DNA of 64,000 nt, taken from positions 1-64,000 of IMG/VR virus record IMGVR_UViG_3300021181_000006; one strand, 5' to 3'. Positions 14,294-24,663 of this stretch are shown here, piece after piece. Source of the DNA: a virus. The number at the start of each line of letters is the position of its first letter. Within the stretch, counting starts at the first letter, position 1. Made by a program: the position numbers and the translations under genes. Under the pieces are notes generated by a model, which was given only the letters and a program-made list of their open reading frames with translations, ran no database searches and was not told where the DNA came from.

Positions 14294-16977
14294 TCGCCAC
14301 CTGAGACCATGGTAATCACGAGAGTTTCAGTATCTGTACCACCCGCATTAGTTGCCGAGATAGAGACGCTATATTCCATGCCATTCGTTTCACCACTGGA
14401 TACCGTACCTGAGATTACACCAGTTGATGTATTAACACTTAGGTAGCCAGGTAATCCAGTAGCATTATAACTCGTAGGAGTATTGGTAGCGACAATATCG
14501 TAAGTAAACGCTGAGTTAATCGTACCAGTAGCAGTCAGGCTACTTGTAATAACTGGCGCAGGAGACGGTGGATTAGGAGATGCAAGAGCCTGCCCGTAGA
14601 TACGTTTAGAAATCGCGTCATACGGCAGAATATTCACCGAAGCCAGATTCATATCCCATGTATACAGATCTTTAAAGATATTCCGATAGGTATCACTACG
14701 ACTTTGTAGCTCGTATCCAAGACCCTGCATATCAGCAACAGTAGCTTCTCCAGGGATGATATCGATATCGCCATCGATCATGTAGACGTTGCTTTGGAAC
14801 ATAGATCCTTCAGACAGCGTTCCTTGATAGACGGTACAACCTACTGTACCTGCTGATGCCGCAATGATATTACCAGACGATACCAGTACCGTTGGATTAT
14901 TAAGATTAATCATCACGGTAAATGGATCAGTCTGTGCAGCAGCATCCCACCAAACAGTATTGTTCTGGAATAAGAGATTACCATTATTGAGCGCAGTGGA
15001 ATCAATGACAGTGGAATTAGCTGTAGCTCCCACATCTAAAAATGCATTTCCAATGATGGAAACATTTTGTGCAACCACCTGAATAGCCATTGGGCTACTA
15101 ATAGTGGGATCGTAATTACCTCTAAAAATATTATTCAGGATCAGAACGGTATTTGTAGCACCTGAATCCTCATTGAGAGCTACTCCTACTTGTTGGTAGG
15201 AACCTAAGAAAATATTATTCGCAATGGTGAGATGAGCTGTATCCGTTGGTGTCACTAACAGACAATTCTTAGCAAGCTGTCCATTACTTTCCATGTAGTT
15301 GTATTGGAAGACGAAATTAGTGCCGATGTCACTCAATACAAAGAAGTACGGTGTCACAGTACCGACTTGTACAATTGAGTTCCCTTGGATCTGAACATCA
15401 TTATTAGCAGATTGTAAGAGAAGAGCGCCATTAGATACATTAAATCTGCAATTAAGCATTAAAAAGCCATTGAAATATGTAAAAGTCTCATCTCCACCAG
15501 ATTTTGTTAGACTAATAATATATCCGCCTAAAGAACCACCATAGAGATCAAAATCGATATCGACGATGCTTAAATTTGGTAATCCGATTCCGCCAGCCAC
15601 TGCATAATGCAGGAACGTTCCTTGTGACGGAGTCTCATAGACCTTACCATTGTTACGGACAATTGAACTATCGCTAGCATGGATATAAATAAGTCCTGAG
15701 CTATTGTCATAATACGCTGATCCAGGATTGCTCGCACAATCAGATTCATCAGTAGCATTTAAGAGTAAGACACCATCTTCAAAAATATCTGGCGTATTAT
15801 TGAAGTTCAGGCACTGAATGGCATTGGATGTCCAGACCAATAACGCACCATCATCTGGAGTCCATTTATTAAAGGTATTATTAGGAATAATACCTCCACC
15901 TGAAAACTTCACACGCTGCGTACTATCGATATTGGTCAGAGTGATACCGAAGCTACCAACATTGGTTGGGAAGTAAGCGGTATTAAGATCAATAAAGTCT
16001 CTATATGCTCCACGTGGATCCGAGTCAGTAGGAGCGCCAAAGAAGAGTTGGCTTGCTGAAAATGCCTGTCCATGCATGAATGCATTCATACGACTGAACG
16101 CTTCATTAAATGAAACCCATTCTTGACCAGGGCCAAACGTCCAGTTGTCTCCATGGGTTGTAAATACTCTAGTAAAGACTGGCGATGTCTCTAATGGTGT
16201 AGATGCAGGGCACGAAGAACCTTTATTCCATATGAATCGTAAATATCCACCATTAAACGATTTATTATCGTTAGTATAATTCCAGACGAAGACGGAGTTT
16301 ACTCCACTAGTGAGCGGCGAATGGCTAAATAATCCATCACCAGTGACAGCAGTACAGGTATGCCATACCGCATTATCAGTACTCCACTGAAATTGGTTTA
16401 AACAGACCTGTGATCCGTCAAATGTAGTAACATTATAACCAATATACATATTACCATTATGAGGATAGGTATATTGAATGAATGAAATATCTATACCAGT
16501 ACTGATGGTAAATATATTACTAATACCTTCTAAATCATCATTATTTTTTGCTGCAATGGCAACTTTTGCTCCATTGAGAGACTGACCATCACAAAGATCT
16601 GCACCAGAATTCCAAACAAAAAACTGATTGGTTGTTCCATTCGCTACCAGTGGATCTGGGCTACGCGTCACCTGAGTCATAGGTTTATACGTAGCGCCGC
16701 CATCAAGAGAGAATGCACAATCAGGGGCGTATAAGAGAACGGGTGTTAATACGTCAAAAACCGTAAAGTTAATAGTGACCTGATTGGTACCAATATCAAC
16801 ACTGGTAATAGTAATCGCAGGAGGCGGTGTAAACGTCACATGGAATGAGCCACTGAGCCCAGATTGCTTCGTCTTCTGAACGCCAATAGCAATGAGAGTA
16901 CCAGACAAGCCAGACTGACGAGAGCCCAGTTGCTTATTAACAAAATGGCTACCTGATAGGCCGCTCAAACCGGTCAT
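14290..16977 (-). CDS. Tail spike with β-helix and Ig-like (He_PIG) domain, 895 aa
   Basis: The N-terminus has three or four SGLSG repeats (residues 3-45), probably an attachment or trimerisation segment. The middle (about 330-720) looks like a right-handed parallel β-helix, with Asn-rich rungs such as VLILNNIFRGNY, VSIIGNAF and NLLFQNNTVW, typical of polysaccharide-binding or depolymerising spikes. The C-terminal ~95 residues form a putative Ig domain of the He_PIG type (ITSSLTATGTINSAFTYDI...GLPGYLSVNTSTGVISGT). No catalytic residues can be assigned by eye. Overlaps the next gene upstream by four bases. Confidence 0.78.
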   Translation of the reverse strand: MTGLSGLSGSHFVNKQLGSRQSGLSGTLIAIGVQKTKQSGLSGSFHVTFTPPPAITITSVDIGTNQVTINFTVFDVLTPVLLYAPDCAFSLDGGATYKPMTQVTRSPDPLVANGTTNQFFVWNSGADLCDGQSLNGAKVAIAAKNNDDLEGISNIFTISTGIDISFIQYTYPHNGNMYIGYNVTTFDGSQVCLNQFQWSTDNAVWHTCTAVTGDGLFSHSPLTSGVNSVFVWNYTNDNKSFNGGYLRFIWNKGSSCPASTPLETSPVFTRVFTTHGDNWTFGPGQEWVSFNEAFSRMNAFMHGQAFSASQLFFGAPTDSDPRGAYRDFIDLNTAYFPTNVGSFGITLTNIDSTQRVKFSGGGIIPNNTFNKWTPDDGALLVWTSNAIQCLNFNNTPDIFEDGVLLLNATDESDCASNPGSAYYDNSSGLIYIHASDSSIVRNNGKVYETPSQGTFLHYAVAGGIGLPNLSIVDIDFDLYGGSLGGYIISLTKSGGDETFTYFNGFLMLNCRFNVSNGALLLQSANNDVQIQGNSIVQVGTVTPYFFVLSDIGTNFVFQYNYMESNGQLAKNCLLVTPTDTAHLTIANNIFLGSYQQVGVALNEDSGATNTVLILNNIFRGNYDPTISSPMAIQVVAQNVSIIGNAFLDVGATANSTVIDSTALNNGNLLFQNNTVWWDAAAQTDPFTVMINLNNPTVLVSSGNIIAASAGTVGCTVYQGTLSEGSMFQSNVYMIDGDIDIIPGEATVADMQGLGYELQSRSDTYRNIFKDLYTWDMNLASVNILPYDAISKRIYGQALASPNPPSPAPVITSSLTATGTINSAFTYDIVATNTPTSYNATGLPGYLSVNTSTGVISGTVSSGETNGMEYSVSISATNAGGTDTETLVITMVSGGE

Positions 16978-18728
16978 GGAACAATTTGCACCTTATAGTC
17001 GATAGGACCAGAGAATGATGGTTGGTCCGTAGCTATATTATGAACAAAGGTATGACTGACGCCAGAAGGAGATGTCGTAAGACCAGTAATACCATCTCCT
17101 CCACCAGCGGTAGCAGTTGTTAAACCTGAGCCATTATCGTATTTCACAGATAAGTTCACAGTATGTGAATCATTGCTATAGAGTTTATAGGTAATGGTTA
17201 CTAATGTACCTAAGCTATTCTGAGTCGTACTCAGTACTAAGACATCTCCATCATTGGTATCCCAGGCACCAATATGACCAGTTTGAACACCTGGTAAATA
17301 ATTCGTAGTAGCCTGAGAGCTAATGACACCATAGTCAGTTGATGATAAGGTATTCGTATTATATCCAGCATGATGGATATTATTCGCAGTAGTATCGTAC
17401 CATGCTAAATGAACAATACCGCTAGTTTCATCAAGATAACCGCTTAATTGCGTAATTGATGGAGATACTCCACCAACCACCAACAGCAACACATTAACGG
17501 TAGTACCATCATAGGTAATAACGATACAAGGAGGTGTAGTCGCTCCTGTATTACGGAAACCAACAAACATATAAAACACATTATTGACAGTAGTACAGAA
17601 CGTACTGCAATACATACCAACAGTATTAATATAAGAAATAAATGACCATGATGTTAGGAATTCTTGACTACTGCCAGGAGTGACCATCAGAGCGGATGTT
17701 GTTTCATCATAACAGCCAATATCTAATGTTGAGTTACTATTACCTAATGTAGTAATAACATGACCAGATAATCCGTTGGTTCCACCAATACCAGTCAGTT
17801 TATTCCCATAATTATACTTCTGGATAGCAGTACCAGACCCAGCAATCTGATTATTAGATCCTGGAGTAAAGGTAATATTACCAACTTGGAAATTAGCAAA
17901 GTCTCTGATATCAGCTATCTGAATACGGTTACCACCATCTTCTGTCAGATGATACAGTACGCCAGTAGTAGATAAAACGATCATCTTGCCATTATAAGAT
18001 CCAGCACTGATATAGGTCTGTTCAGCAGTATTTTTTAACTGTGTTACATCGGCAGTACTCGCTGGAGTAGCTTGTACCGAGATATCAGCAAAAAAATCTG
18101 GAGCTAAAGAAGGAACAAAAGTAATATTCGTACCTGCACCACCAGAATTAAAATCTAACTCATAAATAAGATTATGAGTGAGTACACCAGATTGTGGATT
18201 ATTAGCTACAATCGTAGGGAAAGTCATTAAGATTCTATCTCGATGCTGATAGAGTATCGGAACATATGATTGTTGGTCAGTAGCCGTGGCAGAATCTGTT
18301 GTTCCTGGAATACCAACTACAGCTGTGTATTTAATGAGTCCATTGGTTGGATCAAAACGATATACCGACCATTGCGTATACGATCCACTGCCAACACCCT
18401 TCTCGACCCAGTAGATAAACCCTCGATAATTGACTGGATTACTCCATTTCCAGCTAGATACTGGATTGCTAATAGCAAGAGCATTGGTTGCTGTCATCGT
18501 ACTGGTGCCATCGAATATATTGACACATACGTTCCATTGAGAATTCGTACCAATAAATGCACAATAGAGATTACCTTCACAACTAAAAAGAACCCAGCTT
18601 TGACCTTCAGTTTGGCTAGCCCATGTGAGTCCATCAAGATCAAGTGCACATACTGTGGTCCACGATACACCAGAGAATGCCATCAGGTTATGATTAATCG
18701 CATCGATAGAATACAGTGTCTTAGCCAT
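16974..18728 (-). CDS. Tail/fibre protein with β-propeller-like repeats, 584 aa
   Basis: No named family is recognised. The sequence is Trp/Tyr/Gly-rich β structure with recurrent blade-like patterns (GVSWTTVCALDLDG, YRGFIYWVEKGVG, NGKMIVLSTTGVLYHLTEDG, SGYLDETSGIVHLAWYDTT), suggesting a β-propeller or similar. No signal peptide. ATGA overlaps with both the downstream spike gene and the upstream gene show tight coupling. Probably a virion surface protein of the fibre cluster. Confidence 0.6.
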   Translation of the reverse strand: MAKTLYSIDAINHNLMAFSGVSWTTVCALDLDGLTWASQTEGQSWVLFSCEGNLYCAFIGTNSQWNVCVNIFDGTSTMTATNALAISNPVSSWKWSNPVNYRGFIYWVEKGVGSGSYTQWSVYRFDPTNGLIKYTAVVGIPGTTDSATATDQQSYVPILYQHRDRILMTFPTIVANNPQSGVLTHNLIYELDFNSGGAGTNITFVPSLAPDFFADISVQATPASTADVTQLKNTAEQTYISAGSYNGKMIVLSTTGVLYHLTEDGGNRIQIADIRDFANFQVGNITFTPGSNNQIAGSGTAIQKYNYGNKLTGIGGTNGLSGHVITTLGNSNSTLDIGCYDETTSALMVTPGSSQEFLTSWSFISYINTVGMYCSTFCTTVNNVFYMFVGFRNTGATTPPCIVITYDGTTVNVLLLVVGGVSPSITQLSGYLDETSGIVHLAWYDTTANNIHHAGYNTNTLSSTDYGVISSQATTNYLPGVQTGHIGAWDTNDGDVLVLSTTQNSLGTLVTITYKLYSNDSHTVNLSVKYDNGSGLTTATAGGGDGITGLTTSPSGVSHTFVHNIATDQPSFSGPIDYKVQIVP

Positions 18729-20122
18729 TAGATGTTATTCCCGAGTGCTTCAGCCTGCAGAGTGAACGTGTAATTAAATACCGTAGTCGTGAGATTAGTA
18801 ATGACAACGGTCATTACAGGTACTGGTACATCTTCTTGATTACTGAAGTGCCAAAGACCATAGTCAGTGAAGATACCAGATGACAGATCGATAAAGTCAG
18901 CCTCATATTGAAGTTGCGTGATATCTGAACGTCCATAAATCTGAATACTAACATTATCCGGTTTAGCGGTGCTCGTGGCCGTGAGCTGCGTGCTATAAAC
19001 GATAGCACGAGTTCTGCCGACATTCAAGCTAAACGTAGCAGAGCCCATAGAAGAAATAGTACCGCTATGGGACGGATTCTCGTAATCCGCCAAGAGAGCG
19101 ACTGGGCTCGTATAGGTTACAGACACTGAATTATTCTGTACAGAATAATCGATACGTATTTGCTGTAAGCTTAATGGAGCGTTTAAGAATACGATACCTT
19201 CAGCTATGCCAGCAGTATCAGTAATAATAGGTACCGCAATAAAATCACCAATAGGATTACTAATGCTATTGACATCATAAATACTGGTAACACCAACCGC
19301 AGCACTCGGTTGGTCTGAACCAAAGATAATCTCAGTCACGCGAATTTGTGTATCAGATAAAATACCATCGATGATATAGCCACCATCATTATTTGGAGTG
19401 CCCTGTAATACGATGATATCTCCAGCGCTCAGGCCATCACTTAAGAAAGTAGTACTGTTACAGGTAATAATACCTTTACCACCACCATTATTCACTTGAA
19501 TGGCAGATAAATTTGCATTGGTAATGAGAGCAACAGCTGTACTACGATCCTGATTGATGCCATCAAGATAGACTTCTGGTCCATAATTCGCCGTAATAAC
19601 AAAACTCTCAGGAGCGATAAAGAGACGAGCATTACTTGCGCCACCATTGTAGCCAGTACGTGTTGGTGTAGATCTATCATTCTTTAATGGAACTACATTA
19701 GTACGACTGTCAATTGAGTTAAATAATGCATCTAATCTTGTTGCAACGTCTGGAAACGAACCCTGAGGATTTATCCCCAGAGTTTGCTGCATGGTCATAA
19801 CCGTATTGACCATGCGATTATGATGAGCGGCGATCCAACGAAGTTCAGCCGTAGCGCCTGCTGTATGCGTGGCAGGAATAGTACCATCAAATCCACGAAC
19901 AAGATTTAAGAAACTTGTTGAATTCAGAGCTAAATAATAAATAACTTCGTCATCAATCGAGATAACGCCTTGTGTCGGCCAGCCAGCTGTTGAAGAAACT
20001 CTGATAGAGTTTGTATTGCCGATATTGAGAGTTGCCGCTAAAGCAACATCCAGGTTATTGACCGCAGGCAGAAAGAAGGTCTGTGGGTCTAAGGCATTCG
20101 GATATACGCTGGTGTCGGTCAT
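18728..20122 (-). CDS. Baseplate/fibre attachment protein, 464 aa
   Basis: Residues 35-95 have the pattern RVSSTAGWPTQGVISIDDEVI...LVRGFDGTIPATHTAGATAEL, a module common in phage tail and head-fibre proteins. A short helical stretch (NRMVNTVMTMQQTLG) is followed by β-rich domains to the end. It is the first gene of the fibre group after the portal gene, separated by an intercistronic hairpin. A connector between virion and fibres is a reasonable guess. Confidence 0.65.
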   Translation of the reverse strand: MTDTSVYPNALDPQTFFLPAVNNLDVALAATLNIGNTNSIRVSSTAGWPTQGVISIDDEVIYYLALNSTSFLNLVRGFDGTIPATHTAGATAELRWIAAHHNRMVNTVMTMQQTLGINPQGSFPDVATRLDALFNSIDSRTNVVPLKNDRSTPTRTGYNGGASNARLFIAPESFVITANYGPEVYLDGINQDRSTAVALITNANLSAIQVNNGGGKGIITCNSTTFLSDGLSAGDIIVLQGTPNNDGGYIIDGILSDTQIRVTEIIFGSDQPSAAVGVTSIYDVNSISNPIGDFIAVPIITDTAGIAEGIVFLNAPLSLQQIRIDYSVQNNSVSVTYTSPVALLADYENPSHSGTISSMGSATFSLNVGRTRAIVYSTQLTATSTAKPDNVSIQIYGRSDITQLQYEADFIDLSSGIFTDYGLWHFSNQEDVPVPVMTVVITNLTTTVFNYTFTLQAEALGNNI

Positions 20123-20135
20123 AATCTTACTTTAT

Positions 20136-20184
20136 TGTGACTATACTGTCTGGGTAACTGCGTTACCAAGATAGTATAGTCACA
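20136..20184 (-). other. Long intercistronic inverted repeat
   Basis: TGTGACTATACT (20136-20147) pairs with AGTATAGTCACA (20173-20184), and an inner GTAAC-TGC-GTTAC extends the stem. No U-run follows in either direction, so it is not a standard terminator. It lies between the portal stop and the next start codon and may be an RNA processing or stability element that sets different levels for the two gene groups. Confidence 0.5.
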
Positions 20185-20207
20185 GCTCTAGAAAGTTACA
20201 GCAGCGA

Positions 20208-22178
20208 CTATACCGGGCTATTAGTCCGACGAGGAGGCTTCTGGGTTGGCAACGGTCTCATATCGCTACCTGAAGCCTGTTGACCCTGTCCTGGAGAGAT
20301 CTGGATTTTGCCACCAATGGGGGCTAATCCAGCCTGAGGAGATGGCTGAGTACTGGCTCCTGGTTTATCTTTCTCGCCTGGTTTCCTTTTGCCTTTATCG
20401 TCGGCTTTCTTCGCTTGAGATGGTTTTTTACCATCTTTATCGCCAGTCCCACTAGCCTGAGACTGCATCTCTTGGATCGCTTGGATCACCAGTTCATATA
20501 ACGTAGGCATATCAGATTTCATCTTTTCCAGAATCCCTTGAGCTGATTCAGGAGGTAAAGAAAGAATCTGAGCGGCATACTTATGGGCAACATCCATGGC
20601 AGCGATCTGTGTATCTACCGTACCATCGCCAGTTTCATTCAGTTCTGAAGCCAATTCTTGTTGCATCTTCTGTGCTTCAAACTGTGCCATAGCCTGACCA
20701 CGAGCTGTAATAGCCCCAACCAGCGACTGCACCTCCGCCTGAGAAATCAGATCATCACGCTGAATAGCCGAAAGCTCAGCATGCTCTTTCTTCTGTTGAG
20801 CATACTCTTCATGCGAGTTAATATCCCATTGATCCAGAACGCGCTTACGCGATACAAAGCCATTCTGCATGAGATTGACCATGATCTGCTGGAATTGCAC
20901 GTCATCAGCCATTTTGAAGGTCTTGAGTGCAATATCTATCTTAGGAAGCTTAAAGTACTTACTGATTCTTGGAATCAGAAAGTTATTAATGAATTCCAGA
21001 TCTTCTTCACGTTGTTTAATGAAGGTATTCTCAAGAATACGTAACGATACTGAACTACCTGAGTAATTAAGACCACCCTGAATAAACTCGATAGGTACGC
21101 CTAATGAAGCAGCAATACCCTTCGCTACGAAGTCCATCTCTTGTGTGACCATCATATTCCGTGCATCACCACCAATAAGCTCTTGGCCAATTGGTAATGG
21201 CATCACGGGAATGTAATTTGGATCTCTACGCCAATGCAGTAACTCATCCTCAACTCGACGTTTCCAGTCCTGTAAATTTACTGACTTAAACGGAGTTATA
21301 TCAGCATTCTGTTGAGGAAATAGAATCATCAACGGAACGATACGCTGTAGAGCTAATGCCTCATTCGCCTTACGAAGCACACTGAAGTAATGAATATCCT
21401 TCAGAACCGGAACAAGTGCAGGCGTTCCCCACCCGGGCCATAAATTCGCAATGGTTGGTCTTTCGAAATGGAAGAAGTGGTTATCATCAAGCTGAATCTG
21501 CTTATTTTGAGCAATGGCATCAAAGATAATACTGGGAGTGGTGTCGAGGTAGACTTTGGTACTCGCAAGGATTTTCTTCTTATCTTCTAATGGAACGTTG
21601 TAATAGTAATATTTATCACCAGTAAAGGTGTTATACTGAATATCCATGAACTCAGGACTGATCTTACTGAGTTTGAACATGGATTTATTAGCAACATACA
21701 GATCCTGAACCTTAAATTGTACTTCTTGCTTCAGTTCTGGATCGATTCCGTAGAACGACCATTTCTTCTGCTCAATCTTCATTTTATAATCGAGATCTTC
21801 TGCTTTATAACGCTTCCCCGATGGGGATATCAGATAACGTATAAAGGGATAATGCATCAACACGAAAGCATTACCATAGACAAAAACATCTTGGTGTACG
21901 CTGATTAAGAACGATTTAAGATCAATCGTTTCCTCTAGAACATGCTTCCATGACTTCTCTAGAGTATCAGAAACATTATTATAAATGAATCCCGTAACCG
22001 GGTATTCAGACATCTTGGTGACGATAGGATAGATAATAGACGAGGATACGAAATGATACTTCGTAAACTTGAAGAGTTCCTTGATATGCTTGGGCACGTA
22101 GCGGGAAGCAACATCAAACCAAGGCGATGGATACGCAATAGATTTTCTGGTTGTGGAAACCGGCAATTCGTTACTCAA
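20208..22178 (-). CDS. Portal protein, 656 aa
   Basis: The portal forms the dodecameric ring at the capsid vertex through which DNA is packaged. Diagnostic stretches include VHQDVFVYGNAFVLMHYPF (clip/stem approach), a wing domain, GVPIEFIQGGLNYSGSSVSLRILE, and the helical crown-side NTFIKQREEDLEFINNFLIPRI. The C-terminal ~150 residues are Gln/Lys/Gly/Pro-rich low complexity. No terminase lies next to it in the window. A GIY-YIG endonuclease gene is inserted directly upstream, separating it from the two genes that precede it. Confidence 0.85.
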   Translation of the reverse strand: MSNELPVSTTRKSIAYPSPWFDVASRYVPKHIKELFKFTKYHFVSSSIIYPIVTKMSEYPVTGFIYNNVSDTLEKSWKHVLEETIDLKSFLISVHQDVFVYGNAFVLMHYPFIRYLISPSGKRYKAEDLDYKMKIEQKKWSFYGIDPELKQEVQFKVQDLYVANKSMFKLSKISPEFMDIQYNTFTGDKYYYYNVPLEDKKKILASTKVYLDTTPSIIFDAIAQNKQIQLDDNHFFHFERPTIANLWPGWGTPALVPVLKDIHYFSVLRKANEALALQRIVPLMILFPQQNADITPFKSVNLQDWKRRVEDELLHWRRDPNYIPVMPLPIGQELIGGDARNMMVTQEMDFVAKGIAASLGVPIEFIQGGLNYSGSSVSLRILENTFIKQREEDLEFINNFLIPRISKYFKLPKIDIALKTFKMADDVQFQQIMVNLMQNGFVSRKRVLDQWDINSHEEYAQQKKEHAELSAIQRDDLISQAEVQSLVGAITARGQAMAQFEAQKMQQELASELNETGDGTVDTQIAAMDVAHKYAAQILSLPPESAQGILEKMKSDMPTLYELVIQAIQEMQSQASGTGDKDGKKPSQAKKADDKGKRKPGEKDKPGASTQPSPQAGLAPIGGKIQISPGQGQQASGSDMRPLPTQKPPRRTNSPV

Positions 22179-22195
22179 TGTAATTTAAGCGCTGA

Positions 22196-22978
22196 TTACT
22201 CAGCGCCCCCTTCCTGAGTTAGAAACTTAAAAGTATAACGACCACCAACAACTTTCGCTCTACCGTGAAGAGCATTGCTAATACTTTTGTGCGATATCTC
22301 TAAATCATCGCCACATTTTCTTACATTGATCCATGTGCCTACGACTTCATCATCTTCAATATCGTATACTTCAAATAATTTTCCACCACGATCAATAGAC
22401 ATCTTATCGTCAAATTTCTTTAGAAATCTTGACTTACAGTCCTCAACTCTGGTAGCCAATAGATTAGGATCTGCTTCAAGGTCTGAAACCTTAATAAATG
22501 TATACCCCTTATGGATTCGCATAGTACCACTGAGTATAGTGCGAACTGAGCGACTTGCTAATCCTAACTCTGTAGCGCACTGACTAGCATTATCCCAAGT
22601 TCCGACTTCCTGACCATCTAAAGTAAATCCTTTAAATGGAACTGTCCCATGTGACCTAGCACTTTGACTACGCCATACAGGATCTCTTGGCCGTAAATCT
22701 CCACCAGCACATACATTATAACCTTGTTCGGTCTCCGCTAAACAACCAAATTTTTCGATCCAATAAATCTCTTTTTTATTTAATTCTTCTAATGAGGTGG
22801 CTGTATCAATAATTTCCCATACAAAAGAATCGAACCCATATTTATTTAATGCATTATGAAAAGGTTTATTAGACCGTTTCATATCACAACGATGTTGGTT
22901 TTGACGAATATTTAATGAATACGTTGTAATCCCAATATATTTCTTCCCCGAAGGGCTAGTAGCGCAATAGACTATCAT
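22196..22978 (-). CDS. GIY-YIG homing endonuclease, 260 aa
   Basis: The GIY-YIG catalytic domain is at the N-terminus: VYCATSPSGKKYIGITTYSL (the GIY is degenerate, YIG intact), then NIRQNQHR with the catalytic Arg, and EIYWIEKFG with the Glu. Three C-terminal modules resemble NUMOD-type DNA-binding repeats (GTWDNASQCATELGLASRSV, GTWINVRKCGDDLEISHKSI). It is free-standing, between the portal gene and an unknown gene, and probably cuts a related phage genome in this region. Composition is more AT-rich than its neighbours. Confidence 0.88.
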   Translation of the reverse strand: MIVYCATSPSGKKYIGITTYSLNIRQNQHRCDMKRSNKPFHNALNKYGFDSFVWEIIDTATSLEELNKKEIYWIEKFGCLAETEQGYNVCAGGDLRPRDPVWRSQSARSHGTVPFKGFTLDGQEVGTWDNASQCATELGLASRSVRTILSGTMRIHKGYTFIKVSDLEADPNLLATRVEDCKSRFLKKFDDKMSIDRGGKLFEVYDIEDDEVVGTWINVRKCGDDLEISHKSISNALHGRAKVVGGRYTFKFLTQEGGAE

Positions 22979-22987
22979 AGGGTTCTT

Positions 22988-23743
22988 CTACCCCATCATG
23001 ATGGCTACGTATGCAGAAATATCAATCAATTTCTGCATTTGTACACCAATTACCGTATCAGCTTCATCAAAATCCATCAACCCTTCAATAGGCAGCCCTG
23101 ACAGACTATTCCAAGCCTGTTCTACTGCACCTGTATACTCTGAAGCGATTTTCACATCGATATCGCCCATAGGGAAGAATAAAAGTCCTTCTTCTTGCAT
23201 CAGAGCCTGAATATAAGCATACACATCATCCCATAACTCAATATCAGGATTAATGGCCTTCATCACCATATATCCGTAACGAATGACTTTGAGTGATGGC
23301 AACTCCCAGATACTAAACTCTGGCACCATATTATTAAAGACGATACAGAGTTTCTCAAACATATCAGCATCGAAGCCAATATTACCGCATACAGATGGGT
23401 CACGGCAAATCTGTATAGCGCGTATTTTATCATTTAAAAGACTCGATGGTCCTTCAATAGGCGCATGTTCGCCTAATGTTTGGAGTACCGTATCAGGCTC
23501 CCATGTATGCCACTGCTCATGAATGGTATTCAGGAACCGATTCAGCATCACAGGACATAGTGTGTCTGATCCAATATGTATAGACGATGTCTTATCCATT
23601 CCCTTCGTGAGAAGAGCCTGGGCGATCATACGTAACGGCGTCTCACTATTAATACGACCAGCAGGAAGTTTTAATGCTAAATTAATAGCTTTCTTCTGCT
23701 TATCTTCTTTAGTGAGTTCGTGCTTAACAGCTGAATCGCTCAT
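22988..23743 (-). CDS. Unknown protein of the portal region, 251 aa
   Basis: No family is recognised. Mostly helical, hydrophobic C-terminal half (VIGVQMQKLIDISAYVAIMMG), charged N-terminus (KHELTKEDKQKKAIN). Contains several Cys (TLCPVML, QICRDPSVCGN) without a clear metal-site pattern. It overlaps the upstream gene by 20 bases, so the two are coupled. Position next to the portal suggests a head or packaging-associated role. Confidence 0.6.
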   Translation of the reverse strand: MSDSAVKHELTKEDKQKKAINLALKLPAGRINSETPLRMIAQALLTKGMDKTSSIHIGSDTLCPVMLNRFLNTIHEQWHTWEPDTVLQTLGEHAPIEGPSSLLNDKIRAIQICRDPSVCGNIGFDADMFEKLCIVFNNMVPEFSIWELPSLKVIRYGYMVMKAINPDIELWDDVYAYIQALMQEEGLLFFPMGDIDVKIASEYTGAVEQAWNSLSGLPIEGLMDFDEADTVIGVQMQKLIDISAYVAIMMG

Positions 23744-24638
23744 CGATTAACTCACGATCCGGTGTAGGTAAGCTGGCATATACTGCAGCAGGATCTTTAT
23801 CCCACTCAACCGCAAACTCTTCACCGAATACATCCTTCAGCTGTGATCCAGAGATATGACTCACTTTCGATGCAGAACTCTTCTCTAATGTTCCATACAC
23901 CGATGCATAAGGATCTGGGATTCGCTTATGACTGACAGATGCAGTCTTATCCCACTCCCCAAGGTATGCAATAGCATCTTTGGCATCAGTAGGTACATAT
24001 GCCTTGAGCGCAGCAATCTTCACGGAATCAGCACATTCGATAGTTCGTTGCTGAACTCCATGGTGCCAAGCAGTCTTAGATAACTCTGTTCCAGAATAGT
24101 CTAGGATCGTATTACCAATATCTACTTTGAGCACCGATGCCTGTTTCATGATATTCTGAGCATATTCATAGCGCTCTGATGGACGCAGTGTATCGCATGA
24201 CATACGGAAGCTCTCAGAGGCTGCCTTCACTAATTCAGGAGTTTCGATGGGAAAGTATCCTTTACCAGCGATAGTAATGCCAAATACTGAAGCTACTTTA
24301 ACAGGAGTCTCGTGAGATAGATCAATAACCACAGGTCTGGCTGACGCATCAGCTAAACCAGAACGTGCTGCATCTGCAACCTCAGTAGGCAAGGTAGATG
24401 CAACTTTATCGAAATAAAACTTTGATATCTCATGCGCATCACGTGTATGGCATGGATACTTCCGACGAGATTCACCAGAAGCTGTCTTGATGATCACAGC
24501 AAAGGCTGTGTCAGGAAGCTTAGCGACTTCTTCATGCGAATGGAGACGATAAGACGCAATCTTCTCACCATGCTCAGACAACAGGGAGTAGTGGGCATCG
24601 TCATAAATATCAACGATAGTACTTGAGTCTAAAGGCAT
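23724..24638 (-). CDS. Unknown virion-type protein, 304 aa
   Basis: No family is recognised. GGAGA precedes ATG 24638. The sequence contains several short repeats of the kind KVASV, KTASV and SASKVS, which also occur in the ligase gene of this window (KTASVLH, KTASRR). The N-terminal third (STIVDIYDDAHYSLLSEHGEKIASY) and the middle (VVIDLSHETPVKVASVFGITIAGKGYFPI) look folded. It is the first gene of the portal operon, read from a divergent promoter region. Confidence 0.6.
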   Translation of the reverse strand: MPLDSSTIVDIYDDAHYSLLSEHGEKIASYRLHSHEEVAKLPDTAFAVIIKTASGESRRKYPCHTRDAHEISKFYFDKVASTLPTEVADAARSGLADASARPVVIDLSHETPVKVASVFGITIAGKGYFPIETPELVKAASESFRMSCDTLRPSERYEYAQNIMKQASVLKVDIGNTILDYSGTELSKTAWHHGVQQRTIECADSVKIAALKAYVPTDAKDAIAYLGEWDKTASVSHKRIPDPYASVYGTLEKSSASKVSHISGSQLKDVFGEEFAVEWDKDPAAVYASLPTPDRELIDERFSC

Positions 24639-24648
24639 ATACAGTCTC

Positions 24649-24663
24649 CGTATCTATGATACG
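24649..24663. promoter_or_regulatory. Palindrome in a divergent promoter region
   Basis: CGTATC-TAT-GATACG is a perfect 6-3-6 palindrome in the 68-base gap between divergent starts (24638 reverse, 24707 forward). It is a candidate operator. For the forward side a -10-like TATACG follows within about 30 bases. Confidence 0.35.
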
